Counted from the stretch's first letter, positions 43,683 through 52,076 are shown. The stretch is DNA of 64,000 nucleotides from Hymenobacter sedentarius (GCF_001507645.1 NZ_CP013909.1:4804853-4868852), one strand, 5' to 3'. Made by a program: numbers and translations. Notes: a model not told the origin generated them from the letters alone.

Positions 43683-43712
43683 CTCACTGTCCGTTTTTAC
43701 TGAACCACCCCA

Positions 43713-44178
43713 ATTCATAGCGCAGCTTCAACCGAGCCACAGGCGGGCGTGGGCACCCCTGCTGCACTCGCTCACGTGGTACCCAAATAAAGAGTAACAC
43801 AATTGTTAGGAGCAGATAAGATGTGAACCTTTTTGGCCACAAAAGGTGCAAAGTATAGCTCCGGCTTGGGGTTGAACGTGCCAGGCGGCACATTGTGGGC
43901 TGGACGTTGGGCAATTAGGATGATGCCCTGCTACGCTGGCTCTGGCAGGCGCTGCCCCACCGCCATCGCTGCTGCTGGCACTTTACCAACCAGTGGAAGG
44001 CGTGCGTCTAGCTCCTGCCCAAAGGCGGGTCCCAGACCAGCATCGTCGAAGTCCTTAATTTCCCCTACGCCAGCGCTGCGCTTTTTCGTACGCATATCCT
44101 GTTCGTTCAGTAAATCGTTGGCCATACACACCGCTCGAATCAACATAGACTTCGATAATTACAGTCTCACTATACATT
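43713..44178 (+). pseudogene. IS1-family InsB remnant (3' part)
   Basis: The conceptual translation gives VERARRHIVGWTLGN, an in-frame stop, DDALLRWLWQALPHRH, FTNQWKA, then with frame changes TSIVEVLN and RISCSFSKSLAIHTARI followed by DNYSLTIH. This order is that of IS1 InsB. Several stops and shifts make it a pseudogene. Its right end runs into the 3' end of the fcl gene. Between 43713 and about 43850 the sequence shows nothing certain. Confidence 0.65.
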
Positions 44179-45102
44179 AGACCAGCGCCTAAACTCATTA
44201 TACACCTCTTGAACTCCATTCTCTAATGCAATATTGTAATGCCACCCAAAATCCGTAAGCTTACTAACATCCAGCAACTTACGGGGAGAGCCATCCGGAT
44301 AATTTGAATTAAAGCGAATTATTCCCTGGAAGCCAACTATGCGCTTCACCAACTCAGCTAATTCGCTAATTGCAATGTCCTCTCCGGTACCTACGTTGAT
44401 AAGGCCAGGCTCATTGTAATTCTCCAGCAGCCAGTAGCAGGCATCGGCTAAGTCATCGACGTGCATGAACTCCCGCCGCGGCGTCCCAGTACCCCACACT
44501 TCAACTTCGGGCTCGCCAGCCAGCTTGGCCTCATGGAACTTGCGAATGAGCGCCGGCAGTACGTGCGAGTTTTTCAGGTTGTAGTTGTCGTGGGGCCCGT
44601 ATAGGTTGGTGGGCATCGCCGAGATATAATTGCAGCCGTATTGGCTACGGTAAGCGTCGCAAAGCTTGATGCCAGCAATCTTAGCAATGGCATAGGGCTC
44701 GTTGGTGCTTTCCAGCTCCCCGGTGAGCAGGGATGTTTCTTGTAGCGGCTGGGGAGCTCTCTTGGGATAGATGCACGACGAACCCAGGAACAACAGCTTT
44801 TTCACCTCGTTCAGGTAGGAATAATGAACGACGTTGGACTGAATCATGAGGTTATCGTAAAGAAACTCTCCCCGATATTTATTATTGGCATTGATTCCAC
44901 CCACTTTGGCAGCAGCCAGCACCACGTAGTCAGGTTTTTCCTGAGCAAAAAAATCGGCCACAGCCTGCTGGTTTCGCAGGTCGAGCTCGCTGGAAGTACG
45001 GGTAACAAAGTTGCTCAACCCTGCCTGCTGGAAGCGACGCACCATGGCCGAGCCCACCATACCAAGGTGACCAGCAATATAAATTTTAGCGTTTTTTTGC
45101 AT
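44170..45102 (-). CDS. fcl: GDP-L-fucose synthase
   Basis: Epimerises and reduces GDP-4-keto-6-deoxymannose (Gmd product) to GDP-L-fucose. In 310 residues it has the NADP loop IAGHLGMVGSAM, the active-site LGSSCIYPK (Ser and Cys), PYAIAKIAG (Tyr-x3-Lys) and TNLYGPHDNY (His), and REFMHVDDLADA. All catalytic residues are intact, unlike the two Fcl-like paralogues at 26278 and 30373. The last residues (RRWSNV) end at the border of the IS1 remnant. Confidence 0.96.
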   Translation of the reverse strand: MQKNAKIYIAGHLGMVGSAMVRRFQQAGLSNFVTRTSSELDLRNQQAVADFFAQEKPDYVVLAAAKVGGINANNKYRGEFLYDNLMIQSNVVHYSYLNEVKKLLFLGSSCIYPKRAPQPLQETSLLTGELESTNEPYAIAKIAGIKLCDAYRSQYGCNYISAMPTNLYGPHDNYNLKNSHVLPALIRKFHEAKLAGEPEVEVWGTGTPRREFMHVDDLADACYWLLENYNEPGLINVGTGEDIAISELAELVKRIVGFQGIIRFNSNYPDGSPRKLLDVSKLTDFGWHYNIALENGVQEVYNEFRRWSNV

Positions 45103-45191
45103 AGTAGCGTGAGTTCACTAGTAGCCAATGATTTTCTTGGTTGTTAGTCATATGGCTTTATGGGGCTTTTCCAAGGGTTTACCCAAAACTA

Positions 45192-46166
45192 TTAATTTTT
45201 CCACCATTCTAGGTCGAGCTTGGCAGATGGCGCAACAGATACGGCTGGCCGTAACGCATTGAGTACGCTAGTCGGCACCAGCTTTTTAAGTATACTGTTG
45301 ATGCTTGCGCCCAGTATCATGCGGCGGGTACGAGGACTATAGCTCAGCAGACTAGGCAGTTTTGAGAAGGCTATTGAGCGCGCCGCAGCCATGTCCCGCT
45401 TACCCGTCCAGTTTATTTCCCAGTAGGTGTAAAGGTTTCGGCGCTCCTCGTCGGTAAGGCGGAACTCTTGGCCGTAGCGGGGTTCCTGCTCGCAGAGCTC
45501 TACCATCTTCATAAGATTGGGGAACCATTTGTCGCTGGTGACGGTGCGCTGGTCGGGGTGCAGTTGGTACACGGCAAGCATGGCGGGAATGTATTGCCCG
45601 GAGGCCAGGTGGGCCACCCGATACCACTGGTCGATATCGGCGCACATGTCCACCTCGCGGCGCATGCCCCCCGTTTCCTCAAAGAAACGGCGCTTTACGA
45701 AGGTAGCATGCTGCGGCGGAATAGTTTGGAAGAGGATGCTGTGCGGGGTGATAAGCCCCGATGGATTTCCGCTGCCCACGATATTACCCGCCAGGTCGAT
45801 AGCGTATTCCCCACCCGATATAAAGCCCGCTTCAGGGTAATGCTGGAAGGCAGCGGCCACGGCCCGGAAAGCTCCAGGCAGGTAATAGTCATCGGAGCTC
45901 TGAATAGCAAGAATTTCGCCGTTAGTGTGGGCAACCCCTTTTGTCACAGCATCCACGAACCCTTTGTCCCGAGCGGACCACCAGATCAGATGCTCGCCGT
46001 ACTTTTTCAGCACCGCAACGGTTTCATCGGTTGAGCCCCCATCCGACACAATAATTTCAACCCGACCAGGGTAGTCCTGCTTGAGAATGCTGAGCAATGT
46101 GCGCTCAATATACTTCCCTTGATTCCAAGAGGGAATAACAATAGATATGAACGGAAATTGCTCCAT
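45192..46166 (-). CDS. GT2 glycosyltransferase
   Basis: A 324-residue GT-A enzyme of the WcaA/rhamnosyl-transferase-like type: ISIVIPSWNQGKYIERTL, IIVSDGGSTDET, SARDKGFVDAV and the metal site IQSSDDYYLPG. QHATFVKRRFFEETGG follows, an acceptor-site feature common in the family. It lies between the STELLO-type gene (10 nt) and fcl (89 nt). Confidence 0.87.
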   Translation of the reverse strand: MEQFPFISIVIPSWNQGKYIERTLLSILKQDYPGRVEIIVSDGGSTDETVAVLKKYGEHLIWWSARDKGFVDAVTKGVAHTNGEILAIQSSDDYYLPGAFRAVAAAFQHYPEAGFISGGEYAIDLAGNIVGSGNPSGLITPHSILFQTIPPQHATFVKRRFFEETGGMRREVDMCADIDQWYRVAHLASGQYIPAMLAVYQLHPDQRTVTSDKWFPNLMKMVELCEQEPRYGQEFRLTDEERRNLYTYWEINWTGKRDMAAARSIAFSKLPSLLSYSPRTRRMILGASINSILKKLVPTSVLNALRPAVSVAPSAKLDLEWWKN

Positions 46167-46176
46167 CGTTAAGCCC

Positions 46177-47181
46177 CTACTTGGTGAGCTCGGCCAAATC
46201 AGTAAGCCATAGGTCGAGAAGCTCGACTTCCTGAGCCGTCACAATATTTTCCTTTGCTAGCTCTGCATAAGCACGTCGCAGGTTTTCGCTCACCGTATTG
46301 CCTGCACTAATGGCACATGTTACGGCGGCAATAACCCGGCTGGGATGTAGATAACATGGGATTTCGGATTCAAAATCCTTCAGATAATCGTGGGGGTTGC
46401 GCTCCTGCAGCACACTGGCCTCAGTAAAGCCAAGGCAATAGCCGTGGGCCCACATGATAGGTTGCGCCACAAGGCCCCGTAGAATGTCCGTGAAACGGAA
46501 CGTGACGTATGCTGGCAAGTAAAGCAACGGAAATAGTTCTCGCCGAACGGCAGTGTTCTGCGAGTTGAACGGACACAAGGTGCCTTCGGCCAGTACTACT
46601 GGCATTCGCTTGTCGAAGAACACCTCTGTGTTGTCTATCAAGCGGTAGATAGCATCAACATCGGGGTCGCTGTCGGCCAGCCCTTGCCAGATTCCAATGC
46701 GGACAGTTTCAATCGCTAGGTCTTTCTCGTTGAGGTTGTGCCCGGGGTCGAGTATGAGGTCGAGAGGATATCCCCGAGGCCAGATGTGATGGCTGGTAAA
46801 GTTTTTATATATATTGACGAAGCCTCGGTTTGTGGGGGAGACAGCAAATTCTCCTTCCATGGCCGGAAACTCCCAGTCATCATACGGAATATTGTCGTCG
46901 TCCGTATCAATGATAATCTGAGCGCCTTCTCGTATTGCGTGGAGGTAGCCCACCATTTTACGGCCATAATGGTTGAAGGGTAACTTCTGGCTTATTCGAA
47001 AGCCAGCAGCCTCCTGAGCGGCTACCGACAGATATGTCACATTATCTTCCTGCCAATGGGCCGGCGATTTTTTATCACCGACCACCACCAATTTATACCG
47101 GTTAAAAGAAGCAAACTTTTTAACTGCCTTCGTGGGCGCGAAAATTGATGTTATGACAATGCTGGAAACCTGAATACTCAT
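46177..47181 (-). CDS. STELLO-type glycosyltransferase (DUF288)
   Basis: About 334 residues from ATG 47181 (MSIQVSSIVITSIFAPT). The upstream part of the frame to 47385 is Cys/Phe-rich and unlikely. It shows the STELLO pattern: VVVGDKKSPAHW, GRKMVGYLHAIREGAQIIID, the metal-binding-like DTDDDN, SPTNRGFVNIYKNF, and CPFNSQNTAVRRELFPLLYLP. These proteins are known from plants and animals and also occur in bacteria. Activity in bacteria is not established. It opens the 47.2-44.2 kb block, with a TAnnTTTG box about 200 nt upstream. Confidence 0.8.
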   Translation of the reverse strand: MSIQVSSIVITSIFAPTKAVKKFASFNRYKLVVVGDKKSPAHWQEDNVTYLSVAAQEAAGFRISQKLPFNHYGRKMVGYLHAIREGAQIIIDTDDDNIPYDDWEFPAMEGEFAVSPTNRGFVNIYKNFTSHHIWPRGYPLDLILDPGHNLNEKDLAIETVRIGIWQGLADSDPDVDAIYRLIDNTEVFFDKRMPVVLAEGTLCPFNSQNTAVRRELFPLLYLPAYVTFRFTDILRGLVAQPIMWAHGYCLGFTEASVLQERNPHDYLKDFESEIPCYLHPSRVIAAVTCAISAGNTVSENLRRAYAELAKENIVTAQEVELLDLWLTDLAELTK

Positions 47182-47382
47182 TAAAAGAAGATAAAATACA
47201 TGAAAATACGAGAGTTTGCACTCAAGCAAAAATATAGGCTCTCTAAGAAAGAAAAAAACTAGAACAGCAGATTTAGGGGCATTTAGGCATCCTGCAATAA
47301 CCCTTGTACCGTTGGCTATCGCAATGGCGCTACATCCAAGCAAGGTGCTCGGCCGTAGCCCGCACAGGCTACAGAGGTATTG

Positions 47383-47390
47383 CAAAGTTA
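47383..47390 (-). promoter_or_regulatory. -7 box (TAACTTTG) far upstream of the STELLO-type gene
   Basis: Minus-strand TAACTTTG fits TAnnTTTG, about 200 nt before the preferred ATG. It implies a long leader, or a slightly different start. The 47182-47465 interval contains no other gene I can support. Confidence 0.4.
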
Positions 47391-47465
47391 TGTGCTTAAA
47401 ATTAATTTAAATCATTGTTGAAATTGTAATAACTACTTATTTTCGGCCGGGGGTTGGTACACTTT

Positions 47466-47479
47466 ATGAGGTGGTCTAG
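47466..47479. repeat. Stray copy of an IS3 terminal repeat
   Basis: TGAGGTGGTCTAGG is identical to the first 14 bases of the IS3 element at 47584-47597, 118 nt away in the same orientation. It marks the edge of transposon debris and may be a relic of an earlier IS3 end. Confidence 0.7.
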
Positions 47480-47501
47480 GTTGCACGGGCAATTAGCGAA
47501 G

Positions 47502-47583
47502 CTACAACAGGGCGGAGACGAAATGCACCATTCCCAAGAAGCTGCTGGCTGTTTTATCATAGCGCGTGGCCAGCTGGCGAAAC
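47502..47583 (-). pseudogene. C-terminal fragment of an IS5-family transposase
   Basis: Reads FRQLATRYDKTASSFLGM followed by a short hydrophobic end and stop at 47502-47504. This is the last 25 or so residues typical of an IS5-family transposase (FRRLATRYDKTAS...). The rest of the gene is missing, cut by the IS3 element at 47584. Confidence 0.6.
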
Positions 47584-47634
47584 TGAGGTGGTCTAGGAAT
47601 GACGGACAGAAGAAGGACGTATATTTATTCTGTC

Positions 47635-47937
47635 ATGACCGCAAAAAAGAGCGGGGCGTCGCCCGACCAAAGACGCAAATACGACGAGGCCTTTAAAGCC
47701 GAAGCGCTGCGCTTGGCTGGCGAGAGCCGCAGCACCCAGGCCGCGGCGCGGCAGCTGGGCATCAGCCCCAAGCTGCTCTACCGCTGGCAGCAGGCGCAGC
47801 TCGTGGCCGAGGTGGGCAGCGAGGAAGTCGCCCGCGACCCGGAGGTGCGCGCCCTGCGGGCCCGCCTCAAGCGGGCCGAGCAGGAGCTCGATATTTTAAA
47901 AAAAGCTTTGGTCATCTTCGGCCAGCCGACCCGGTGA
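47635..47937 (+). CDS. IS3 OrfA (HTH protein)
   Basis: A 100-residue transposase_8-type protein: SPDQRRKYDEAFKAEALRLA, HTH region TQAAARQLGISPKLLYRW and a leucine-zipper-like C-terminus. The start at ATG 47635 (MTAKKSG) is preferred to 47599. An A7G tract at 47898-47905 (within ILKKAL) is a likely -1 frameshift site leading into OrfB, which lies in the -1 frame. Confidence 0.88.
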   Translation: MTAKKSGASPDQRRKYDEAFKAEALRLAGESRSTQAAARQLGISPKLLYRWQQAQLVAEVGSEEVARDPEVRALRARLKRAEQELDILKKALVIFGQPTR

Positions 47938-48815
47938 GCGCCTACCAACACATCGCCCAGCGGGCGGGTCGGGTGCCCGTGCGCCGGCTCTGCCAGGTGC
48001 TGCGCGTGGCCCCCAGCGCGTACTATGCCTGGCACCGGCAGCGGAACCGGGCCGTGCCCGAGCCGGCCTGGCAAGTGGCCGTGCGCGAAGCGTTTGCGTA
48101 CCACAGCCAGCGCTACGGCACCCGCCGGCTGCGCGCCGAAGTGCAGGCGCAAGGCCATGCGGTGGGCCGGTGGCGCATCCGCCGCGTGCTGAAAGCGCAC
48201 GGCCTGCGGGCCCAGCAGCCGCGCTCGTTTGTGCCGCGCACCACCGATTCCGACCCCGCTGTACGGGCTGCGCCCAACCGCTTGCTGGGCCTGCCGGCCC
48301 CCACCGCCCCGAACCGGGTCTGGGTGGGCGACATCACGTACCTGCCCCGCCAGGGCGGCGGCTGGCTCTACCTGGCCGTGTGGCTCGACCGCTGCTCGCG
48401 CAAAATCGTGGGCTGGGACGTGCGCGACACGATGCCCGAAGACCTGGTCAGCGAGGCGCTGCGCCGCGCCCTCGTGGTGCGCCGGCCCCCGGCCGGGCTC
48501 GTGGTGCACTCCGACCAGGGAAGCCAGTACACGGCCACCCGCTTCAAAGCCTTGCTCGCCCGCCACGGGGCCGTGCAGAGCATGAGCCGGCGCGGCAACT
48601 GCTACGACAACGCCCACGCCGAACCCTTTTGGAGCCGCTTCAAAGCCGAACTGCTCGACGGCGGCAGCTTCCCCGGTCTGGCCGAAGCCCGGCTGGAAAT
48701 CAGTCACCACATCGCCTACTACAACGCCGAACGACGCCACTCTTCGCTCGGCTACCAAGCTCCCAACCACTTCGAAATCCACCTTCAAACAACGTCCCAA
48801 CTTTGTCCGGCTTAG
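47934..48815 (+). CDS. IS3 OrfB transposase
   Basis: A 293-residue DDE integrase-type enzyme with VRRLCQVLRVAPSAYYAWH, the HTH_21 region, then the catalytic triad in WVGDITYLPR (Asp), VHSDQGSQYTA (Asp) and YDNAHAEPFWSRFKAEL (Glu). It starts at a GTG overlapping the OrfA stop (GTGA). No disruption is visible, so this copy may be active, either alone or as an OrfAB fusion. Confidence 0.93.
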   Translation: MSAYQHIAQRAGRVPVRRLCQVLRVAPSAYYAWHRQRNRAVPEPAWQVAVREAFAYHSQRYGTRRLRAEVQAQGHAVGRWRIRRVLKAHGLRAQQPRSFVPRTTDSDPAVRAAPNRLLGLPAPTAPNRVWVGDITYLPRQGGGWLYLAVWLDRCSRKIVGWDVRDTMPEDLVSEALRRALVVRRPPAGLVVHSDQGSQYTATRFKALLARHGAVQSMSRRGNCYDNAHAEPFWSRFKAELLDGGSFPGLAEARLEISHHIAYYNAERRHSSLGYQAPNHFEIHLQTTSQLCPA

Positions 48816-48828
48816 TTAGACCACCTCA

Positions 48829-49037
48829 CCGCGCGGCGGGGACCGTTCCGCCACCAATCCCATACCCTCGGCCCGCCAGTGACGGCAGGGCAATTATCTC
48901 ATTGGACCAAAGCACGCAGGTGCCCAGCAGTACACTCATAGCAAACCAGCAGACTTGGCGAACTCGGGTTTCAGCCTGCCAAATGGCAAGAGAATAACAA
49001 GTACCAGAAGAAAAGCTAGGCGCTTTTGGATGAACAT
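48829..49037 (-). pseudogene. 5' fragment of a membrane-protein gene truncated by IS3
   Basis: An ATG at 49037 opens MFIQKRLAFLLVLVILLPFG, a signal-anchor-like segment, which is open for 33 codons to a stop at 48936. In another frame the sequence continues as a plausible second helix, VCWFAMSVLLGTCVLW, followed by RGYGIGG up to the IS3 end at 48828. It looks like the start of an inner-membrane protein gene with one frameshift and the rest removed. It lies 23 nt after a GT2 gene and in its direction. Confidence 0.4.
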
Positions 49038-49060
49038 TGTAGACGTACCAAAACAGCCTA

Positions 49061-49990
49061 TTATCCGAGCACTTCCCGCACCACGTACAGGGGCCGCTGG
49101 CGGGCAGCGTCCAGCCCGCGCCACACGTACTCACCAATTACGCCGAGCGCAATCATTTGAAAGGCGGAAACCATCAACAGCACCACCATGAGAGTGGTCC
49201 AGCCGGCAGGCTCATCAGGATGCGTGATTTTGAGGGCGATGACGTAGAGGCCGTACAATAACGCAATACAGCCGAGGCCCAGGCCAAGCACCGAGATGGC
49301 CCGGATGGGCACGAAGGAGAAGGCCATCAGCGAATCGATGAACAGCTTAATTTTCTTGGAAAGCGTCCAACGTGACTTACCCACCTGCCGCTTGCGGCGT
49401 ATATATGGAAGGTTAACATAGGCGAAGCCTAACCACACCATTAAGTAGAAGACGTTGGAGTTGCGTTCGTGCAGGTTGAGTACCTCAGTGGCTACTTGTC
49501 TATCGAAAAAAACAAAATCGAAGCCCCCGTCAGGGATGTTGCGCAGAGCTAGATTCTTCATTAACCAATGAAATACTTTGGCCATGATCTGCGCAAAGCC
49601 GGTTTCTTCTCGTTCCTGTCGGTTGCCAATAACCAGTTTAAAGCCTTGCTGCCAGTGGCTATACATACGGGCCATCAGCTCGGGGGGGTCCTGCAGGTCG
49701 GCGGTGATGACGGCTAGGCAGTCGCCGGTGGCGTATGCCATGCCGGCCACGATGGCGTTGTAGGAGCCCACGTTGCCGGCCAAGTCTACGATACGTATGC
49801 GACCGGGGTATTCGGCCTGCGCGAGGCGCAGCGCCCCGAGCGTGTCGTCGCCGGAGCCATCGTTCACAAATACGTACTCGAACGTGACTTCGGGCGGGAA
49901 ATTAACTTCGTTCGCCACCAGCTCGCGGGCCGTCACCGGAATATTTTCCTCGTTGAAGTAGCAGGGAACGATGACGGAGAGCTTGGGCAT
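49061..49990 (-). CDS. GT2 glycosyltransferase with two C-terminal membrane helices (GtrB-like)
   Basis: About 309 residues: LSVIVPCYFNEENIPVTA, VFVNDGSGDDT, LAVITADLQDPPELM (metal site) and C-terminal helices ISVLGLGLGCIALLYGLYVIA and MVVLLMVSAFQMIALGVIGEYV. The layout is that of enzymes that make polyprenyl-phosphate sugars. The start is ATG 49990 (MPKLSV). The N-terminal residues of a longer frame overlap the aminotransferase 3' end. Confidence 0.88.
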   Translation of the reverse strand: MPKLSVIVPCYFNEENIPVTARELVANEVNFPPEVTFEYVFVNDGSGDDTLGALRLAQAEYPGRIRIVDLAGNVGSYNAIVAGMAYATGDCLAVITADLQDPPELMARMYSHWQQGFKLVIGNRQEREETGFAQIMAKVFHWLMKNLALRNIPDGGFDFVFFDRQVATEVLNLHERNSNVFYLMVWLGFAYVNLPYIRRKRQVGKSRWTLSKKIKLFIDSLMAFSFVPIRAISVLGLGLGCIALLYGLYVIALKITHPDEPAGWTTLMVVLLMVSAFQMIALGVIGEYVWRGLDAARQRPLYVVREVLG

Positions 49991-50000
49991 AATGGCAATA

Positions 50001-51104
50001 TTAAGCCCCAAAGGCGCGAATAGCCGTTGCCACGGCCGCCACGTGGGCTTCAGTCATACCCGGCCACATGGGCAGGCTCAGACAGGTATTGGCCAGCTCC
50101 TCGGCGATGGGAAAGCTGCCGGGAGCAAACCCGAGCGCCTGGTAAGCCTCCTGCAAATGGGGCGGCACCGGGTAATGAATCATGCTGCCAATGCCCTGAG
50201 CGGTGAGGTACTGCTGCAGGGCCGCGCGGTGCGGCGTGTGCACCACGTAGAGGTGGTAGACGTGGGTGGCCCCTTCGGCCATGGCGGGCAGGCGCAGCCC
50301 GGCAATGCCGGCTAGGCACTGATTGTACTGCGCGGCTACCTGCTGGCGCTGGCGCGTCCACTCCGGCAGGTGCGGCAGCTTCACGCGCAACAGGGCGGCC
50401 TGCAGCTCGTCGAGGCGGGAGTTGTAGCCCACTATTTCGTTGTAGTATTTCTGCTGCGAGCCGTAGTTGCGCAGCACCCGCACTTTGTGGGCCAGGTCGG
50501 CATCGTGGGTGGTCAAGGCCCCGGCGTCGCCGAGGGCGCCCAGGTTTTTGCCCGGATAAAAGCTGGTGCCGTTCACGTGGCCAAAGCTGCCGGTGAGGCC
50601 GCCGGCAAAGGCCGCGCCCTGGGCCTGGGCATTATCTTCCACCACAAACAGGTTGTGATGAGCGGCCAGCGCCATGATTTCCGGCATGCGGCAGGCCTGG
50701 CCGTAGAGGTGCACCGGCACGATGGCACGGGTGCGCGGCGTGAGGGCAGCGGCAATCCGGGCCGGGTCGAGGTTGCTGGTGGCGGGGTCGGGCTCAACTG
50801 GCACGGGCGTGGCCCCTACCTGCGTCACGGCCAGCCAGGTAGCGATGTAGGTATTGGAGGGCACAATCACCTCATCGCCGGGGCCGATTTCCAGCACCCG
50901 CAGCGCCAGCACTAGTGCGTCTAAGCCATTGGCTACGCCTACAGTATGAGCTACCTGGTTGAAGGCCGCGTACTCCTGTTCGAACAGCTTTACTTCCTCG
51001 CCCAGTACATACCAGCAGGAATCGTAGACGCGGGCAAAAGCCGCCGTCATGGCATCCCGCAATGGAGCATGCTGCGGCTCAAAATACAGGAAGGGTACAG
51101 TCAT
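50001..51104 (-). CDS. DegT-family aminotransferase, FdtB/QdtB-like
   Basis: A 367-residue PLP enzyme: VGVANGLDALVLALRVL, EVIVPSNTYIATWLAV, FVVEDNAQAQGA and PLP lysine in SFYPGKNLGALGDAG. These fit the 3-aminotransferases that produce dTDP-3-amino-3,6-dideoxyhexoses (FdtB/QdtB). The FdtA/QdtA-type isomerase two genes upstream strengthens this reading. The third gene of this cluster, an acetyltransferase, ends 10 nt upstream. No dTDP-glucose dehydratase is in the window. Confidence 0.88.
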   Translation of the reverse strand: MTVPFLYFEPQHAPLRDAMTAAFARVYDSCWYVLGEEVKLFEQEYAAFNQVAHTVGVANGLDALVLALRVLEIGPGDEVIVPSNTYIATWLAVTQVGATPVPVEPDPATSNLDPARIAAALTPRTRAIVPVHLYGQACRMPEIMALAAHHNLFVVEDNAQAQGAAFAGGLTGSFGHVNGTSFYPGKNLGALGDAGALTTHDADLAHKVRVLRNYGSQQKYYNEIVGYNSRLDELQAALLRVKLPHLPEWTRQRQQVAAQYNQCLAGIAGLRLPAMAEGATHVYHLYVVHTPHRAALQQYLTAQGIGSMIHYPVPPHLQEAYQALGFAPGSFPIAEELANTCLSLPMWPGMTEAHVAAVATAIRAFGA

Positions 51105-51113
51105 GCGGCAAAG

Positions 51114-52076
51114 TTAACGGCCATGGCAGGCCAATACGTGGCTGGTGGCCCCCAGACGAAAACCCAGCTTTTCGCAGGTGCGAAACACGGCGTGGTTGGT
51201 AGCCTGGGTGGTCATCAGCATGGCGTCGTGGCCCAGCGCCCGAGCCCGGTGTACAGATTCGGCCACCAGCTTGAGGTGCCAGCCCCTGTTGGCCGGGCCG
51301 ACGGCCGTGAGCAGCACCCGCGACAGCCGCGCGTTCAGCGCCGCCGCATCGCCGGTCAGGTCGCTGATGGCCAGGAATGAGTCGACGGGCAGCTCCGGCG
51401 CATCGGGCACGAGCACGGCGGCGGCCAAGTCCGTCGCCACGGTGTTCTCGGCATAGCGGGCCAAGTATGCATCGGCCCGGGCCTCCCCAAACCACGCATC
51501 GGTGTGAAACCGGTCGTAGGCATTGCGGGCGGCGGCGGCCACCCGGCCAAGGTGCGCCGCTTCCCCTGCGGCGGCCAGCCGCACCGGGTAGCGCGGGTAG
51601 TCGAACGCCGGCAGCTGGTCGCGGTAGTACGTCAGACGGGTTTCCACCAGCCGCCACCCGGCCCCGGTAAGGGCCTGCAGCAGCCGGATATCCTCGGCGG
51701 GCACCACCCCGAAGGCGTAAAACGCTCCATGCCGGTCGGTCAGCTGCTGGTGGAGCTCCCTGGCTGCCTGTACTAACCCGGCCGCAGGGGCCTGAGCGGC
51801 GAAGAGCCCGGTAAACAGGCGGTACATCGGCGTGCCGAAGTAGTCCGAGTCCCACGCCAGCTGCCGGAGCAGCCAGTGCACTTCCGCCGTTGCCGGTGCG
51901 GCCGGGGAATGGAAAGTTGCGGCTCCCACGCCCTGCTCCCACCGGGCCGCAGCCCCCGTACCAAAAAGGTCCTGCTGCCGGGCCGCAGCAAACTGGCGCA
52001 GGAAGTAGTAGGGCGAATAATGGGCCAGGGCGTCGGCCCGGGCCGCTACGAACGGGCTCAGGACGGTGCTTTCCAT
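51114..52076 (-). CDS. GNAT N-acetyltransferase, WecD-like
   Basis: A 320-residue protein. LAWDSDYFGTPMYRL followed later by NAYDRFHTD matches WecD, the acetyl-CoA-dependent dTDP-fucosamine N-acetyltransferase. The C-terminal GNAT motif is GWHLKLVAESVHRARALG with NHAVFRTCEKLGF. It probably acetylates the 3-amino sugar made by the next gene. In characterised Fuc3NAc pathways this step uses a left-handed beta-helix enzyme, so a GNAT enzyme here would be a replacement; inferred from position. It overlaps the isomerase gene by 19 nt. Confidence 0.82.
   Translation of the reverse strand: MESTVLSPFVAARADALAHYSPYYFLRQFAAARQQDLFGTGAAARWEQGVGAATFHSPAAPATAEVHWLLRQLAWDSDYFGTPMYRLFTGLFAAQAPAAGLVQAARELHQQLTDRHGAFYAFGVVPAEDIRLLQALTGAGWRLVETRLTYYRDQLPAFDYPRYPVRLAAAGEAAHLGRVAAAARNAYDRFHTDAWFGEARADAYLARYAENTVATDLAAAVLVPDAPELPVDSFLAISDLTGDAAALNARLSRVLLTAVGPANRGWHLKLVAESVHRARALGHDAMLMTTQATNHAVFRTCEKLGFRLGATSHVLACHGR

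Larger units (their letters stand above)
42459..43712 (+). mobile_element. IS3-family insertion sequence nested in an IS1 remnant
   Basis: Starts TGAGGTGGTTTAGG and ends with the imperfect complement (…CTGAACCACCCCA), with TG...CA outer bases. ATT at 42456-42458 and 43713-43715 is a candidate 3-bp target duplication. It carries OrfA and OrfB on the plus strand, both apparently damaged. The ends resemble those of the element at 47584-48828. Confidence 0.87.
47584..48828 (+). mobile_element. Apparently intact IS3-family insertion sequence
   Basis: The 1245-bp element has inverted ends TGAGGTGGTCTA (47584-47595) and complement (48817-48828), with partial similarity extending inward to CGGACA. 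It encodes complete OrfA and OrfB on the plus strand. No clear target duplication remains. It lies in IS5 debris on the left and cuts a host gene fragment on the right. Confidence 0.9.

Noticed and set aside
47454..47696. Plus-strand open frame across the left IS3 border
   Set aside because: It runs through transposon debris and the IS end out of the OrfA frame; no gene features.
51109..51116. TAACTTTG box in front of the FdtB-like gene
   Set aside because: It overlaps the stop codon of the upstream acetyltransferase region boundary and lies on the compact cassette where genes are co-transcribed; a chance match is more likely than an internal promoter.
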